Shown here in pieces: positions 50,691 to 58,881 of a stretch of DNA of 64,000 nt; position 1 is the stretch's first letter, and every line of letters begins with the position of its first letter. The notes beneath the pieces were generated by a model. The model searched no databases. It saw only the letters and a program-made list of their open reading frames with translations, and was not told where the DNA came from. The DNA comes from DASUPK01 sp963815045 (GTDB lineage Bacteria > Actinomycetota > Thermoleophilia > Solirubrobacterales > 70-9). The stretch covers positions 286,812-350,811 of the forward strand of contig CAWFET010000004.1 of assembly GCA_963815045.1 (NCBI GenBank). The letters are read 5' to 3'. Both the position numbers and the translations under genes were made by a program.

Positions 50691-51077
50691 ATGGGTGCAA
50701 ATGCAGACACAGTCAAGAGTGGTTGGGACGCCTTCGCCAAGGGCGACATGGACGCCGCAACGGCGACCACGAGCGACTCGGCCGAGATCGTCATCCCCGA
50801 GAGCCTGCCCTGGGGCGGGACCTACACCGGCCCGGATGGCTTCAAGGAGATGATCGGCAAGTTCGTCTCCAACTTCGACGAGGTCAAGCCGGAGCCGCAG
50901 GAGTTCCTCGAGGCCGATGGCGGCCACGTGGTGGTCACGGTCAAGGGCGTGGGCACGACGAAGAGCGGCAACGAGCTCACCGGCGACTCGATCTGGCTCT
51001 ACAGGGTCGACGACGGCAAGATCGAGCACGCGGAGTTCTACGGCGACACCGCCACGGCGGTCAAGGCACTCGCCTAG
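50691..51077 (+). CDS. NTF2/SnoaL-like protein
   Basis: 128-aa NTF2-fold protein: ADTVKSGWDAFAKGDMDAAT, WGGTYTGPDGFKEMIGKFVS, HVVVTVKGVGTTKSGNELTG and IEHAEFYGDTATAVKAL. It belongs to the SnoaL-like group resembling ketosteroid-isomerase-type unknowns. AAGGAGACACC precedes the ATG. The neighbours (peroxiredoxin, helical stress protein) suggest a stress context. No repeat element accompanies this copy, unlike the NTF2 genes at 9-11 kb. Confidence 0.84.
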   Translation: MGANADTVKSGWDAFAKGDMDAATATTSDSAEIVIPESLPWGGTYTGPDGFKEMIGKFVSNFDEVKPEPQEFLEADGGHVVVTVKGVGTTKSGNELTGDSIWLYRVDDGKIEHAEFYGDTATAVKALA

Positions 51078-51121
51078 CCGAGGGAATCAGACGACTTTCC
51101 CCCTCAACGAAAGGAATCACG

Positions 51122-51436
51122 ATGCTAGGACGCAATCACGAGAAGACAGACGAGGTCGAGAAGACGGCAACCGAGCACCTCGAAACAGCGCTCGACGAGC
51201 TCAAGAAGGCGAGTCAGCTGGCGCAGGAGGAGCTGCGGGGCAAGATCGACTCCGCGATCAGCCGCGCCCGTGAGGCGCTGGACGATGTCCGCGCGCATGT
51301 CGGGGGTAGGGCCGAGGACGTCAAGGAGAGCGCCAAGGACGTCACCGAGGACGTGAAGAAGGGCGTCAAGAACGTCACCGAGGACGTCAAGGAGAGCGTC
51401 GGCGAGAAGAGCGACAAGGTCGAGACCAAGGTCTGA
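51122..51436 (+). CDS. Amphipathic helical repeat protein (apolipoprotein/LEA-like)
   Basis: 104-aa highly charged protein with a long helix: KTATEHLETALDELKKASQL, AQEELRGKIDSAISRAREAL then a repeated motif AEDVKESAKDVTEDVKKGVK, NVTEDVKESVGEKSDK. The 11-residue periodicity is typical of late-embryogenesis-abundant or apolipoprotein-like proteins protecting membranes or proteins under stress. AAAGGAATCACG precedes the ATG. Confidence 0.78.
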   Translation: MLGRNHEKTDEVEKTATEHLETALDELKKASQLAQEELRGKIDSAISRAREALDDVRAHVGGRAEDVKESAKDVTEDVKKGVKNVTEDVKESVGEKSDKVETKV

Positions 51437-51522
51437 TCCCGGCAGCGCATCGAGGGCCCGGGGCACCCACCCCAATGGCCCTCGGTGGCGCACCGGAAGG
51501 ACCAGCTCCACAAGCCGCCTTC

Positions 51523-51627
51523 TGGACGACCGGCCGCAACCGCAACGAGGTGCTGCGAGTGATCGACTCGCTCCAGCTCACGGCGACGCCGCTGCCCTAT
51601 ATGCGGGTCGTCAAGCAGCCGAAGTAG
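51523..51627 (+). pseudogene. 3' fragment of a duplicated peroxiredoxin gene
   Basis: 35 codons: WTTGRNRNEVLRVIDSLQLT then ATPLPYMRVVKQPK and TAG. This is nearly identical to the end of the peroxiredoxin at 49808 (TTGRNFDEVLRVIDSLQLTA ... PLPYMRVVKQPK) but lacks the 40-odd residues in between. It has no start or ribosome site. It reads as the relic of a tandem duplication with internal deletion. Confidence 0.88.
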
Positions 51628-52735
51628 GCAGGAGACCACCCTTTTGACAGATGTCTTGGGCCGTTCGGACGAGCACGTCGCGGACGCGATGGACCGACTC
51701 AAGGTCCACCCATTCGGTTGCCGCGTGAGCTCCACCGCCCTTCGGCCCGAAGAGCACCGTGGGGATCCGACGCGCTCCCAGCTGAGCGGAGTCGGCCCAG
51801 AATCCGAGTCCCACGATCTCGCCCCCAGAGTGCCGGCGAACCACTTGTACGACGTCCGCGTCCTCACGCGTCTCAAAGGGATCACCTCGATGAGTGATGC
51901 GCAGCTCGGCGTTCACGGAGCTACGGCGGACCACCTCCTCGAGCCGAGCCTCCGGGCCCCTTCCGGGGAGCGTCCGACATTCGCCTGTGAGCAGGCAACG
52001 CGCGGGATAGCTGGAGGCTTCCTGGCCACCCTCGATCAACGACGCGTGAAGTGAGGCCGATCCAAGCAGAGGATGAGCCTCCCGCTGTTGGAGCTCGTGG
52101 CCCAGATCCTCCAAACCGGCGAGCAACGGGCCCATGGCAAGGATCGCGTCAACTCCCAGATCGGGCCGCGACCCATGTGCGGCAACCCCGGAGGTCTCGA
52201 TCTCAAACCCAACGAACCCCTTGTGCGCGATCGCGACATTGAGGTCGGTGGGCTCGACGACGATCGCGGCGTCGGGGGGGTCAATTAGCCTCGAGTAACG
52301 CTCTCGTTCCCGTGCCGCCTGCCTCCTCGTCGCAGACGGCGGCGATCACGACCCCGCAGGTCCAGATTCGCCGTGTCGGCTGCGGCACACATCGCCGCCG
52401 CGAGGCCGGATTTCATGTCGTAGGCACCGCGTCCGTGGAGTCGTCCACCCTCGAGACGGGCCCCGAAGGGATCCTTTACCCCCTCGACCCCGACCGTGTC
52501 CGTGTGCCCGAGGAACAGGAGAGTCGGGCCGCCGCTGGCCGGGCTGGCCCGCCCGATGACGTTGGGCCGACCGGCCCTAGTGCGCTGTACGTGCACCGCC
52601 AGGCCCCTCCGGTCCAGCCAGTCAGCGACAACCTGGGCGATCCGATGCTCCCCGGCGCCGCCGGGAACGAGATCCGGATTGACCGAGTCGATCGAGACAA
52701 GCGCCGCGGTCAGCTCGGCGAGCTCAGACAGCTTC
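51611..52735 (-). CDS. M20 family metallopeptidase (ArgE/DapE type), two frameshifts
   Basis: About 370-codon zinc amidohydrolase read across two single-base insertions (near 52360 in CGGGGTC and near 52290 in AATTGACCC). Motifs in order: VSIDSVNPDLVPGGAGEHR, LLFLGHTDTVG (metal His), HGRGAYDMKSGLAAAM (bridging Asp), AVCDEEAGGTGT (catalytic Glu), VVEPTDLNVAIAHKGFVGFE, VAAHGSRPDLGVDAIL and GPKGGGAHAATEWVDLES (second His). The start is unclear, as the frame begins inside the end of the preceding gene. The 3' end overlaps the peroxiredoxin fragment on the other strand. Confidence 0.82.
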
Positions 52736-53461
52736 GGCCTTCAACAGCGAGGCGACGGTCGCCCTCGTCAGCCCGAGACCACGCTGCCGACAGACCTTCT
52801 TCAGCTCGGCGACGTCCGCCACGATCGAGAAGTTCCGCTCGATGGTCGCTCGCAAGCTCCTGGACGATGCGGCCGTAGGGTGAGGTGGCATCGGCACCGA
52901 TCAGTGCGATTTCCTTCGGTCGCGCGTACTGGGCCCGAAACCCCTCCGGGTGGAGCTGCACCCGGCCCCAAGCCTCGACCAGTCCGACGACGGTGAGCGC
53001 CTCACTTGATGCCGGTCGGTGAATGTAGTCGCAGTGATCCGCATTCCACGGGTGGAGCGCGTAGAGGCCGCATGAGCATCGCCCGTCGGGAGCTTTGTGT
53101 CTGTTCTTCTGGACGCCCAATTGCACCGTGCCCAGGTCGTCTTGCCGTCCTTCTTCCAGCGAGCGGACTCATAGAAGCCGCGAAGACGGAAGACGCCATC
53201 GTCGTCCACTGCGAGCTGCCAGCTTCGAACACCGAAGAGGCGCTCGCTCACCAGCACCGTCGGACCGACTGGGTCCTCATTCGTGCGCGACCGGGGCGGC
53301 GCCTTCATCGGCGTCGCCCCTGCCGTCTTGGTGGGGGCCGGCGCCTTTGCGGGGCGCTTCACCGGTGGCCGCTCGGGGGCCACCTTCTTCCGTCGCGGAG
53401 TCTTGATCGGCTCCACCACGGGCTCGACGATGATCGTGCGGTACGGATCAGAGAAAGTCAC
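52724..53461 (-). CDS. CxCGLYALHP-family protein 1 with fused TIIVEP N-terminus, frameshifted
   Basis: Protein of about 240 codons of a family I know only as uncharacterised. GGAGGTGA precedes the GTG start. N-terminus: VTFSDPYRTIIVEPVVEPIK, then a Lys/Pro/Ala-rich stretch. The domain follows: RSWQLAVDDDGVFRLRGFYE, WARC, then after a two-base shift (about 53120) HKAPDGRCSCGLYALHP and LVEAWGRVQLHPEGFRAQYA. A one-base shift near 52850 leads to the helical end ERNFSIVADVAELKKVCRQR, finishing LLKAEAV. Paralogues lie at 55249 and 56960. Confidence 0.7.
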
Positions 53462-53568
53462 TGCTTCACCTCCATCGGTCCCGGCAGTAGCACCGTGCCT
53501 CGACCCGGAGGTCTCGGTCGGTTGCTGCGGCTTCACAGGGCCGGTCCCCTCAGCCGCTCTTGATGGAC

Positions 53569-53590
53569 GCGCGACCCTACGGGGTCGCGC
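53569..53590 (-). terminator. Hairpin between the receiver-like gene and family protein 1
   Basis: GCGCGACCC TACG GGGTCGCGC, a perfect 9-bp stem (53569-53577, 53582-53590) 16 bases after the stop of the cREC gene; it separates that operon from the next gene. Confidence 0.65.
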
Positions 53591-53605
53591 GGAGTTGTCA
53601 AGACG

Positions 53606-53986
53606 TCAGCGGTCGAACGTGAACTTCGGCTGGCCGCCCTCCCAGGACTCGCTGACGGCGAGACCCGCCTTCTCCGCATATCTGCGGATCGTCCGCGCCA
53701 TGGCATCGCGGCCGACCGGGTTCCCCGTGTGGAGACTGATCCCGTCGCGCGGCCAGAGATCGCGGCCGTGGACCTCCTGCTGTTCGGCGATGAAGTCGAC
53801 GACGTCCACCCCACGCCCGAAGCGCTCGTCGTCGGAGAGGTCATGGTCGAGGGAGAGCTCGACCACACGCCGCGTCTTCAGCAGGTCGATCGCGTCCCAC
53901 GCGGTCGTCACATGTGTCCATCCCTCCGGGGCGGCGCGATCCACCAGATCGTCATCGAGCCAGACGCGTAAGAGCGCCTCGCTCAT
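53606..53986 (-). CDS. cREC-type receiver-like domain protein
   Basis: 126-aa protein resembling the cyclic-phosphate-processing-associated receiver family (cREC_REC). Signature elements: LLRVWLDDDLVDRAAPEGW, TAWDAIDLLKTRRVVELSLD, HDLSDDERFGRGVDVVDFIA and SLHTGNPVGRDAMARTIRRY. The acidic pairs (WLDDD, LDHDL) correspond to a receiver-type metal pocket. Such domains have been proposed to act in RNA-repair or conflict systems. The ATG overlaps the stop of the upstream small membrane gene (ATGA). Confidence 0.84.
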   Translation of the reverse strand: MSEALLRVWLDDDLVDRAAPEGWTHVTTAWDAIDLLKTRRVVELSLDHDLSDDERFGRGVDVVDFIAEQQEVHGRDLWPRDGISLHTGNPVGRDAMARTIRRYAEKAGLAVSESWEGGQPKFTFDR

Positions 53987-54135
53987 CTCCGCTCCACCCG
54001 GATCGAGGCAAGGAACTTGAGGAAGGCGACGAAGAGCGCGGTAGCGATCCAGACGACTCCGATCATGAGAAACGCGGCAACGATGATCGGGGTGAGGATG
54101 AGCAGGAGCATGAGGATGATGAACAGCGCGATCAT
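53983..54135 (-). CDS. 50-aa membrane peptide coupled to the cREC gene
   Basis: MIALFIILMLLLILTPIIVA, then AFLMIGVVWIATALFVAFLK and ASIRVERR: two hydrophobic stretches with a basic end, a typical small membrane protein. It starts at ATG 54135 and its TGA overlaps the start of the receiver-like gene. Longer open frames over the same bases lack plausible N-termini. Confidence 0.68.
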   Translation of the reverse strand: MIALFIILMLLLILTPIIVAAFLMIGVVWIATALFVAFLKFLASIRVERR

Positions 54136-54163
54136 GCGGCCAAACCTAGTGCCTGGTCTCCGT

Positions 54164-54530
54164 TCATCGACCACGTCGCGCTCGACGCGAAGCGCGAGCA
54201 CGACGGCGACGCTCATTCCGTCGCCGGCGTGCCTTTTCGGAGATGCCTCCCCGCGGGATGCACGTCTTGGCGAGCAGCCGTTCGCCTGCGGGACCCATCG
54301 AGACCAGGGGCAGGACCAGGTCATTGCCCACGATCAGGTAGGCGTCCGCCTCCTGGCGCATCGTCTGCGCCATCCACTCCGGGGGGCTCTCGGCCAGACT
54401 CGCCCTGCTGGATCAGCATCTCGAGCTCGTGGCGGGCCCGAACGATGTCGAGTGCCGGACGGAAGCGCTCGTGAAAGCGGCTCGACGCAGTGTGGCGAAA
54501 GCTGGAGCCTGGCGGTCTCTCTCATAGCCA
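54164..54530 (-). CDS. Hypothetical protein, frameshifted, in the overlapping-gene set
   Basis: The convincing coding parts are FHERFRPALDIVRARHELEM with LIQQGESGREPP and, in the next frame, PEWMAQTMRQEADAYLIVGN, DLVLPLVSMGPAGERLLAKT and CIPRGGISEKARRRR. A one-base shift near 54385 joins them. The helical N-terminus and the AYLIVGND strand look like a small globular protein of about 110-120 aa. I do not recognise it. It lies between the TPR gene and the membrane peptide on the same strand. Confidence 0.55.
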
Positions 54531-54569
54531 ATTGGTCGCCAACCGGCGCCGATTCCTGACGCGCCGCGC

Positions 54570-55252
54570 TCAGAAGTCCTCGAGCTCGGCGAGCAGCTCG
54601 GGGCGTCCGTCTCGTCGGCGCCGGCTTCGCTCAGCGCGATCGCCTTCCGGTAGGAGGCGCGTGCCTCGTCGAACCGCCCGAGGCCCGACTGGCACCTGGC
54701 GAGCCAGACCCAGCTCCACGGGCCGTGCGCCGCGATGCGCGTGTAGTGGCGCAGGTGTGGCAGCGCCTCCCTGAAGCGCCCGAGGTCGGAGAGCGTGTAG
54801 CCGAGCCCGAAGTGCGCCATCGGATCACCGGACTGAAGGCAGCAGCGCCACCAGTAGAGCTCCTGCTCGTATTCCTCGTTCGCCCCGCACTCGGTCGCGC
54901 GGTCGAAGAAGTCGCGGTTGATCGAGTTCTCGCCGTCGAAGAACTTCGCCGCCTCGCGTGCGATGCGAAGAGCGCCGGCGCCCCGCAGCACGAGCAATGG
55001 AGCCTCGAAGCGGCCCGCTTCGAGGATCGCGCGCTCCTCCTCGTCCGTGGGCAGCCACTCGGAGAAGTCCTCGATGCGGAAGCCGACGACCCGTCCACCC
55101 GGCCGGTCCAGGAGAAAGTGGAAGCTCTCGCCCACCTCCCGCCACTGGTCGGGCGCCTGTCCGTCGTCCACCCGGCCCGCCTCGAGCGCGGTCAGATAGT
55201 CGTAGTGCACATCGCGGCTCAGGTAGAGCGGCCGTCTCGGGCGGTCGGTCAC
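54570..55252 (-). CDS. TPR-like protein 2 with an N-terminal sensor-like domain
   Basis: About 227-codon protein. The N-terminal domain contains RPLYLSRDVHYDYLTALEAG, FHFLLDRPGGRVVGFRIEDF and DGENSINRDFFDRA; then TPR/Sel1-type helices follow: YWWRCCLQSGDPMAHFGLGY, LGRFREALPHLRHYTRIAAH, VWLARCQSGLGRFDEARASY and RKAIALSEAG. A shift near 54600 must be repaired to reach ELLAELEDF and its stop at 54570. The GTG start overlaps the stop of family protein 2 by GTGA. Confidence 0.72.
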
Positions 55253-56289
55253 GGCTCGACCCTCGGCTCGCACTCGGTCCAGTCGCCGCCCTCCAGCCTC
55301 AACGTCGGCTCCGGCTCGGGCTCCACCTCGATCGGGAGATCGGGAACGATCAGGATCGTCAGGAATCCGGTGCGCTTCGCGCGGTCACGCAAGCCGATGC
55401 TTCGGGTCAGCGACCTGACCTCTGCGATCCGGCCCGCCTCCAGGCGCGGGCCGATCTCCCGCGCGGTCGGCCAGGCCAGGGAGCCGAGCCGGATCCGACC
55501 GGACTCCGAGCGCACCTCCACGCCCTCGTAATCCCAGGTGGCCTTGCGCACCAGTTGGAGTCGCCTGCCGGGATCGAACTCCTCGCTCTCGAACGCACCG
55601 ATCGCCTCCGGTCCGCGAACTCGCACGGTGCAGATCCGGATCCCCGGCAGGTCCTGGACGCGCGTGTACACCTCTTCGGGCGAGCTTGAGGGCGAACCCA
55701 CGACCTGCGGCCACACCCCCACCCTCAACCACCTGCGGTCGAGGCTGACGCGGGAGGTCCGTCGGAGGCGAAGGCGGACTCCCTGAAGCAGGGTCTGCTG
55801 CAGGACCTCCGGCGCAAGGCCGATCTCCCTGACCCGACACCACTCGCCTGCATGCTCGGGGCGCGGCAGCGGGACCACGGGCACCCCGTAGCGGCGAGCG
55901 ACGGCATAGATGCCGGTGAGCCTTTCCGAGCTGATCAGATGCGACGCCGGCTCGAACAGAAGCTTCGGGCGAGCGAACTCGGCCCGGAACCCGACCTGGT
56001 GCAGCTCGATGCGGCCCCAGGCCTCGACCACGCCTGCGACCCCATCGGTCATGAACGACTCGACCCATTCCGAGATCCGCGCCTGCGGGTGAAGCGCATA
56101 GAGCCCGCACTCGCAGCCCGATCGCGGGGCCGGATGGTTGCTGTCGAGACAGACCGCCTGGGTCGGCTCGCCGTCGGCGGCCCATCCCTCGGATGAGCCG
56201 ATGCCGCGACCACGAAGCTCGAGATCGTCGGAGAGGCTCCACGCCCGGATCCCCTCGATCCTCCCGGCGAAGAACGGCGCGTCCCTCAC
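55249..56289 (-). CDS. CxCGLYALHP-family protein 2 with a HIRAN-like C-terminal half
   Basis: 346-aa intact family member. The N-terminal domain (about 1-115): FFAGRIEGIRAWSLSDDLEL, AVCLDSNHPAP, GCECGLYALHP and GVVEAWGRIELHQVGFRAEF then ARPKLLFEP. A middle helical part is GIYAVARRYGVPVVPLPRPE. The C-terminal half (about 235-320) has ICTVRVRGPEAIGAFESEEF, RLQLVRKATWDYEGVEVRSE and IRLGSLAWPTAREIGPRLEA, the spacing of a HIRAN domain. It overlaps its neighbours at both ends (GTGA junctions). Confidence 0.75.
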   Translation of the reverse strand: MRDAPFFAGRIEGIRAWSLSDDLELRGRGIGSSEGWAADGEPTQAVCLDSNHPAPRSGCECGLYALHPQARISEWVESFMTDGVAGVVEAWGRIELHQVGFRAEFARPKLLFEPASHLISSERLTGIYAVARRYGVPVVPLPRPEHAGEWCRVREIGLAPEVLQQTLLQGVRLRLRRTSRVSLDRRWLRVGVWPQVVGSPSSSPEEVYTRVQDLPGIRICTVRVRGPEAIGAFESEEFDPGRRLQLVRKATWDYEGVEVRSESGRIRLGSLAWPTAREIGPRLEAGRIAEVRSLTRSIGLRDRAKRTGFLTILIVPDLPIEVEPEPEPTLRLEGGDWTECEPRVEP

Positions 56290-56465
56290 GACAGGCTCCT
56301 GGCGGGCTCCTTCTCCGGTTCGCGCTCCGGCGTCGGCTCCTCGGCCGGCTCGGGAACCGGCTCCGAGGGCGCCGGATCAGGCTCTCGCTCCGGCTGCGCC
56401 GGCGCGGTTTCGGGTTGCTCGATCGGCTCGACGATGATCGTGCGGGATGGGCCGGGAAGAGTCAT
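56286..56465 (-). CDS. TIIVEP peptide, 59-aa Pro/Glu-rich protein
   Basis: MTLPGPSRTIIVEPIEQPET followed by a Pro/Glu/Ala repeat (EREPDPAPSEPVPEPAEEP) ending EPARSLS. Its first 20 residues match the N-terminus of family protein 1 (SDPYRTIIVEPVVEPIKTP). Here it is a free peptide ending in a GTGA overlap with family protein 2, and its start overlaps the stop of the gene before. Likely disordered; TIIVEP may be a docking motif. Confidence 0.72.
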   Translation of the reverse strand: MTLPGPSRTIIVEPIEQPETAPAQPEREPDPAPSEPVPEPAEEPTPEREPEKEPARSLS

Positions 56466-56960
56466 GACCTTGATTTAGTCGCCGGAACGCCCGGCTTCCT
56501 GACGCCGCTCGTCGGCTTGGAGATGGTCTGGGCGACGTGGCCCGCACGCAGGGGTCCGTACACGGCGCGCACGCGGATCAGCAGCGGCCCGGGCCAGTGG
56601 CACAGCCGCGGTTTCATCCTCGCCACGGGAACCGTCGATCGGCCCTTCGGTACGGCGCCGACCGCCGCGTCGCACGCGCGAGATCCTTCCCGGAGTGGCT
56701 GATCGCCGACGATCTGCAGGTGGAGCTCGTCGGACCGGCCGTCTCGCTCGCACGACTGCGTCGACCCGGCATTTCGAGCGGTCGGCCAAGACCCGCTCCA
56801 CTCTCGCCGGCGCCTTCCACGGCTGGCTCGTCGCCCCAGCCGAAGAAGATCGCTCCGGCTATCGCGATCACCACGGCCGCCCACAATCCGTACCAGAGCA
56901 CGCAGAGCAGGCCGAAGAAGCCGACGAAGACGACCTGGCCTAAGCCGTGTGAGGATGCGC
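56462..56960 (-). CDS. Membrane-anchored hypothetical protein, frameshifted
   Basis: The coding parts are a single hydrophobic helix (VFVGFFGLLCVLWYGLWAAV with VIAIAGAIFFGWGDEPA) near 56850-56950 and, in another frame, an extracytoplasmic-looking end: DELHLQIVGDQPLREGSRAC, AVGAVPKGRSTVPVARMKPR then GPLRAGHVAQTISKPTSG. Its TGA overlaps the start of the TIIVEP peptide. At least one shift lies near 56790, and the 5' limit is uncertain. The soluble part could be a beta-rich domain; no family is recognised. Confidence 0.45.
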
Positions 56961-57623
56961 CGTGCTCGACCCTCAGGCTCCGCAGGAGGTGGTGGCGGGG
57001 GCGAGGTCCACCCCGCCCCACCCTCTTCATACGACTCCCGGGCGGCTTCGACGGGCTCGAGCAGCTTCGCCACGGATTCCGGATCAAGCGCCCCGCCCCG
57101 TCGCTCGCAGTATTCGACCAGCTCCTCGGCGCTCCCGACCTCGAGCACCTCCGCACGATGGCAGTCGGGCCACACGCTCGACCCCTCGGCGGCGGACGCG
57201 CCGACCAGGTCCTGCCGACGAGCAGCACGGCGGGCCGCGCCCGCTCGGCACGGAACCCCGACTCGTGGACCTCGATCCGGCCGCACGCCTCCACCAGGCC
57301 GCTGATCTCACCGAGCTCCAGGAGCGGCCTCCTCCTCCGGGCTCGAGCCGATCGCTCTCCCCGAGAGCATCGCCTCGTGCTCGCGGGCGTGTCTCGAGAT
57401 GCGGGTGCAGGGCGTAGAGGCCGCAGGAGCAGTCGGCGCCCGGCACCGGATCGTCGGCGCCGTGTGGTCCGGAGAGGCACCGCGCCTTGGTCCATCGCCC
57501 ACCCGACTCCCAGAGGACGTCCCCGTAGGAGGCGCAGAGCCGAGGCTCACCGTTGCGCGCGATCCGGACGCCCCAGGTGCGAAGACCGAGGATGCTGCCG
57601 GCGAAGAGCGGCGGCCCGGCCAT
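56960..57623 (-). CDS. CxCGLYALHP-family protein 3, frameshifted
   Basis: Third paralogue. The N-terminus is intact: PPLFAGSILGLRTWGVRIAR, RWTKARCLSGPHGADDPVPG and ADCSCGLYALHP. A shift near 57390 leads to LGEISGLVEACGRIEVHESG then FRAERARPAVLLVG. A further shift near 57170 leads to the helical end RAEVLEVGSAEELVEYCERR and ESVAKLLEPVEAARESYEEG. The order of blocks equals that in proteins 1 and 2, but EAWGR is EACGR. The ATG follows the stop of TPR protein 1 with no gap. Confidence 0.65.
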
Positions 57624-58046
57624 TCAGAGCCCCCGGTTGAGCACCTCGGCGACGGCGTGCGGCCCGCTGTCCTCTGCGCCGAGGAGCTCGAACTCGAACT
57701 CGAGCACGGACCGGATCGGATCCGCCGGGCGGCCGGAGAGGCCACGGTGGCAGCAATCGCGCGCCTCCTGGAAGCGCCCGAGCCGGCGCAGGGTCTCGGC
57801 GAGGATCAGCTGGTCGGCCGCTCCGTTGATGCGAGTGATCTGGTCCCCATCGGCGAGCGCCTTCTCCCAGAACTCGATCGCGCGCTCGCGGCAGCGGGAA
57901 GCGTCCTCGTCCTCTCCCTGGGCCTCGCAGCGCCAGGCGCCGAGCAGCGCTCCCCAGCCCGCGGCGGCGTGCCCGGCCTTGGTCTCGGCGTAGCGGCTGA
58001 GCCAGGCGTCGATGGTGGCGTTGCCGTTTCCGTTCGGAGCTCCCAT
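57624..58046 (-). CDS. TPR-like protein 1
   Basis: 140-aa helical protein. The start ATG (MGAPNGNGNATIDAWLSRYA) faces the sigma-factor gene 109 bases away. Blocks such as AAAGWGALLGAWRCEAQGED, CRERAIEFWEKALADGDQIT and ILAETLRRLGRFQEARDCCH have the A-L-G-Y-A spacing of TPR repeats. It would be the first gene of the minus-strand set and is directly followed by family protein 3. Confidence 0.7.
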   Translation of the reverse strand: MGAPNGNGNATIDAWLSRYAETKAGHAAAGWGALLGAWRCEAQGEDEDASRCRERAIEFWEKALADGDQITRINGAADQLILAETLRRLGRFQEARDCCHRGLSGRPADPIRSVLEFEFELLGAEDSGPHAVAEVLNRGL

Positions 58047-58105
58047 GCAGGAATTGGGTCGGGTCCGAACGTTCCGTCTGACACGGCCGCTAGATTTTTT
58101 CGGCT

Positions 58106-58130
58106 GTCCGGCGATCCCCCTCTGCCGGAC
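58106..58130. promoter_or_regulatory. Inverted repeat in the divergent control region of the two-armed locus
   Basis: GTCCGGC (58106-58112) and GCCGGAC (58124-58130), perfect 7-base arms with an 11-base spacer, just upstream of the sigma-like gene; GAACGTTC, an 8-base palindrome, lies at 58067-58074 nearer the minus-strand start. Both are candidate sites for the HTH protein at 58874. Confidence 0.55.
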
Positions 58131-58155
58131 GGCATCTCTCTAGGAGGAGAGGCTT

Positions 58156-58881
58156 GTGAACTTCCGGCAACTGAGCGACCCCGAGCTCGACCGCCTCGGC
58201 AAGGAGGACCAGCCGGCCCTGTTCGAGTACATGGTCTCGGCGCGGCGAGCCGGACGCCTCGAGGATGCGAAGCGCGCCGCCCAGATCCTCGCCTACTCCT
58301 ACGAGCGGATGGTGACCGGCATACCTGCGCAACAAGATCGGCAGCAAGGGGCCGCTGGTCGTCGACGAGCTCGCCGGCCAGACCCTGGCCGACGCGGTTC
58401 GCGCCGCCGGGAACTTCAAGGGTTCGACCATGGGCGAGTTCCGCTCACTCGTCTTCACGATCGCGCAGGCGGCGAAGGGCCGACTACCTCGAGAAGCACT
58501 CGATCAAGGACGAGAAGGGCGAAAAGAAGCAGGTGGTCGAGGAGCCCTGGGAGAGGGACTTCGGAGACGGGCACTACCGAACGCCCCGCCGACGGCCGCC
58601 ACGAGACCGATCCCACGGACGCGATCGGGAAGAAGAGCATCTTCACCCAGGCGTTCGACGAGCTGAAACAGGAGTCACACAAGCTCGTCATCTGCCTGGT
58701 TCGCTTCTATGACCTTCCACACAAGGAGGTCGCCGACAACGTCAACAGTCAGTTCGGCGACCAATTGACTGACCCAATGACAGAGCAGAATGTCAACCAG
58801 ATCAATAGCCGCTTCGACAAGAGGCTGGATGAGTTGCTGCGTGAGGCCGAGGACCCTCCGCCTCCCGATCACGATGACTGA
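58156..58881 (+). CDS. RNA polymerase sigma-factor-like protein, three frameshifts
   Basis: About 240-codon protein with sigma70 regions 2 and 4. Region 2: LFEYMVSARRAGRLEDAKRA, AQILAYSYERMVTG, then LRNKIGSKGPLVVDELAGQT, GSTMGEFRSLVFTIAQ and RRADYLEKHSIKDEKG. Region 4-like end: GKKSIFTQAFDELKQESHKL, VICLVRFYDLPHKEVADNVN and QINSRFDKRLDELLREAE. Extra bases near 58321, 58468 and 58573 break it; three insertions restore the starting frame, so first and last parts share one frame. AGGAGGAGA precedes the GTG. Its stop lies inside the next gene's start. Confidence 0.72.
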   Translation: MNFRQLSDPELDRLGKEDQPALFEYMVSARRAGRLEDAKRAAQILAYSYERMVTGIPAQQDRQQGAAGRRRARRPDPGRRGSRRRELQGFDHGRVPLTRLHDRAGGEGPTTSRSTRSRTRRAKRSRWSRSPGRGTSETGTTERPADGRHETDPTDAIGKKSIFTQAFDELKQESHKLVICLVRFYDLPHKEVADNVNSQFGDQLTDPMTEQNVNQINSRFDKRLDELLREAEDPPPPDHDD

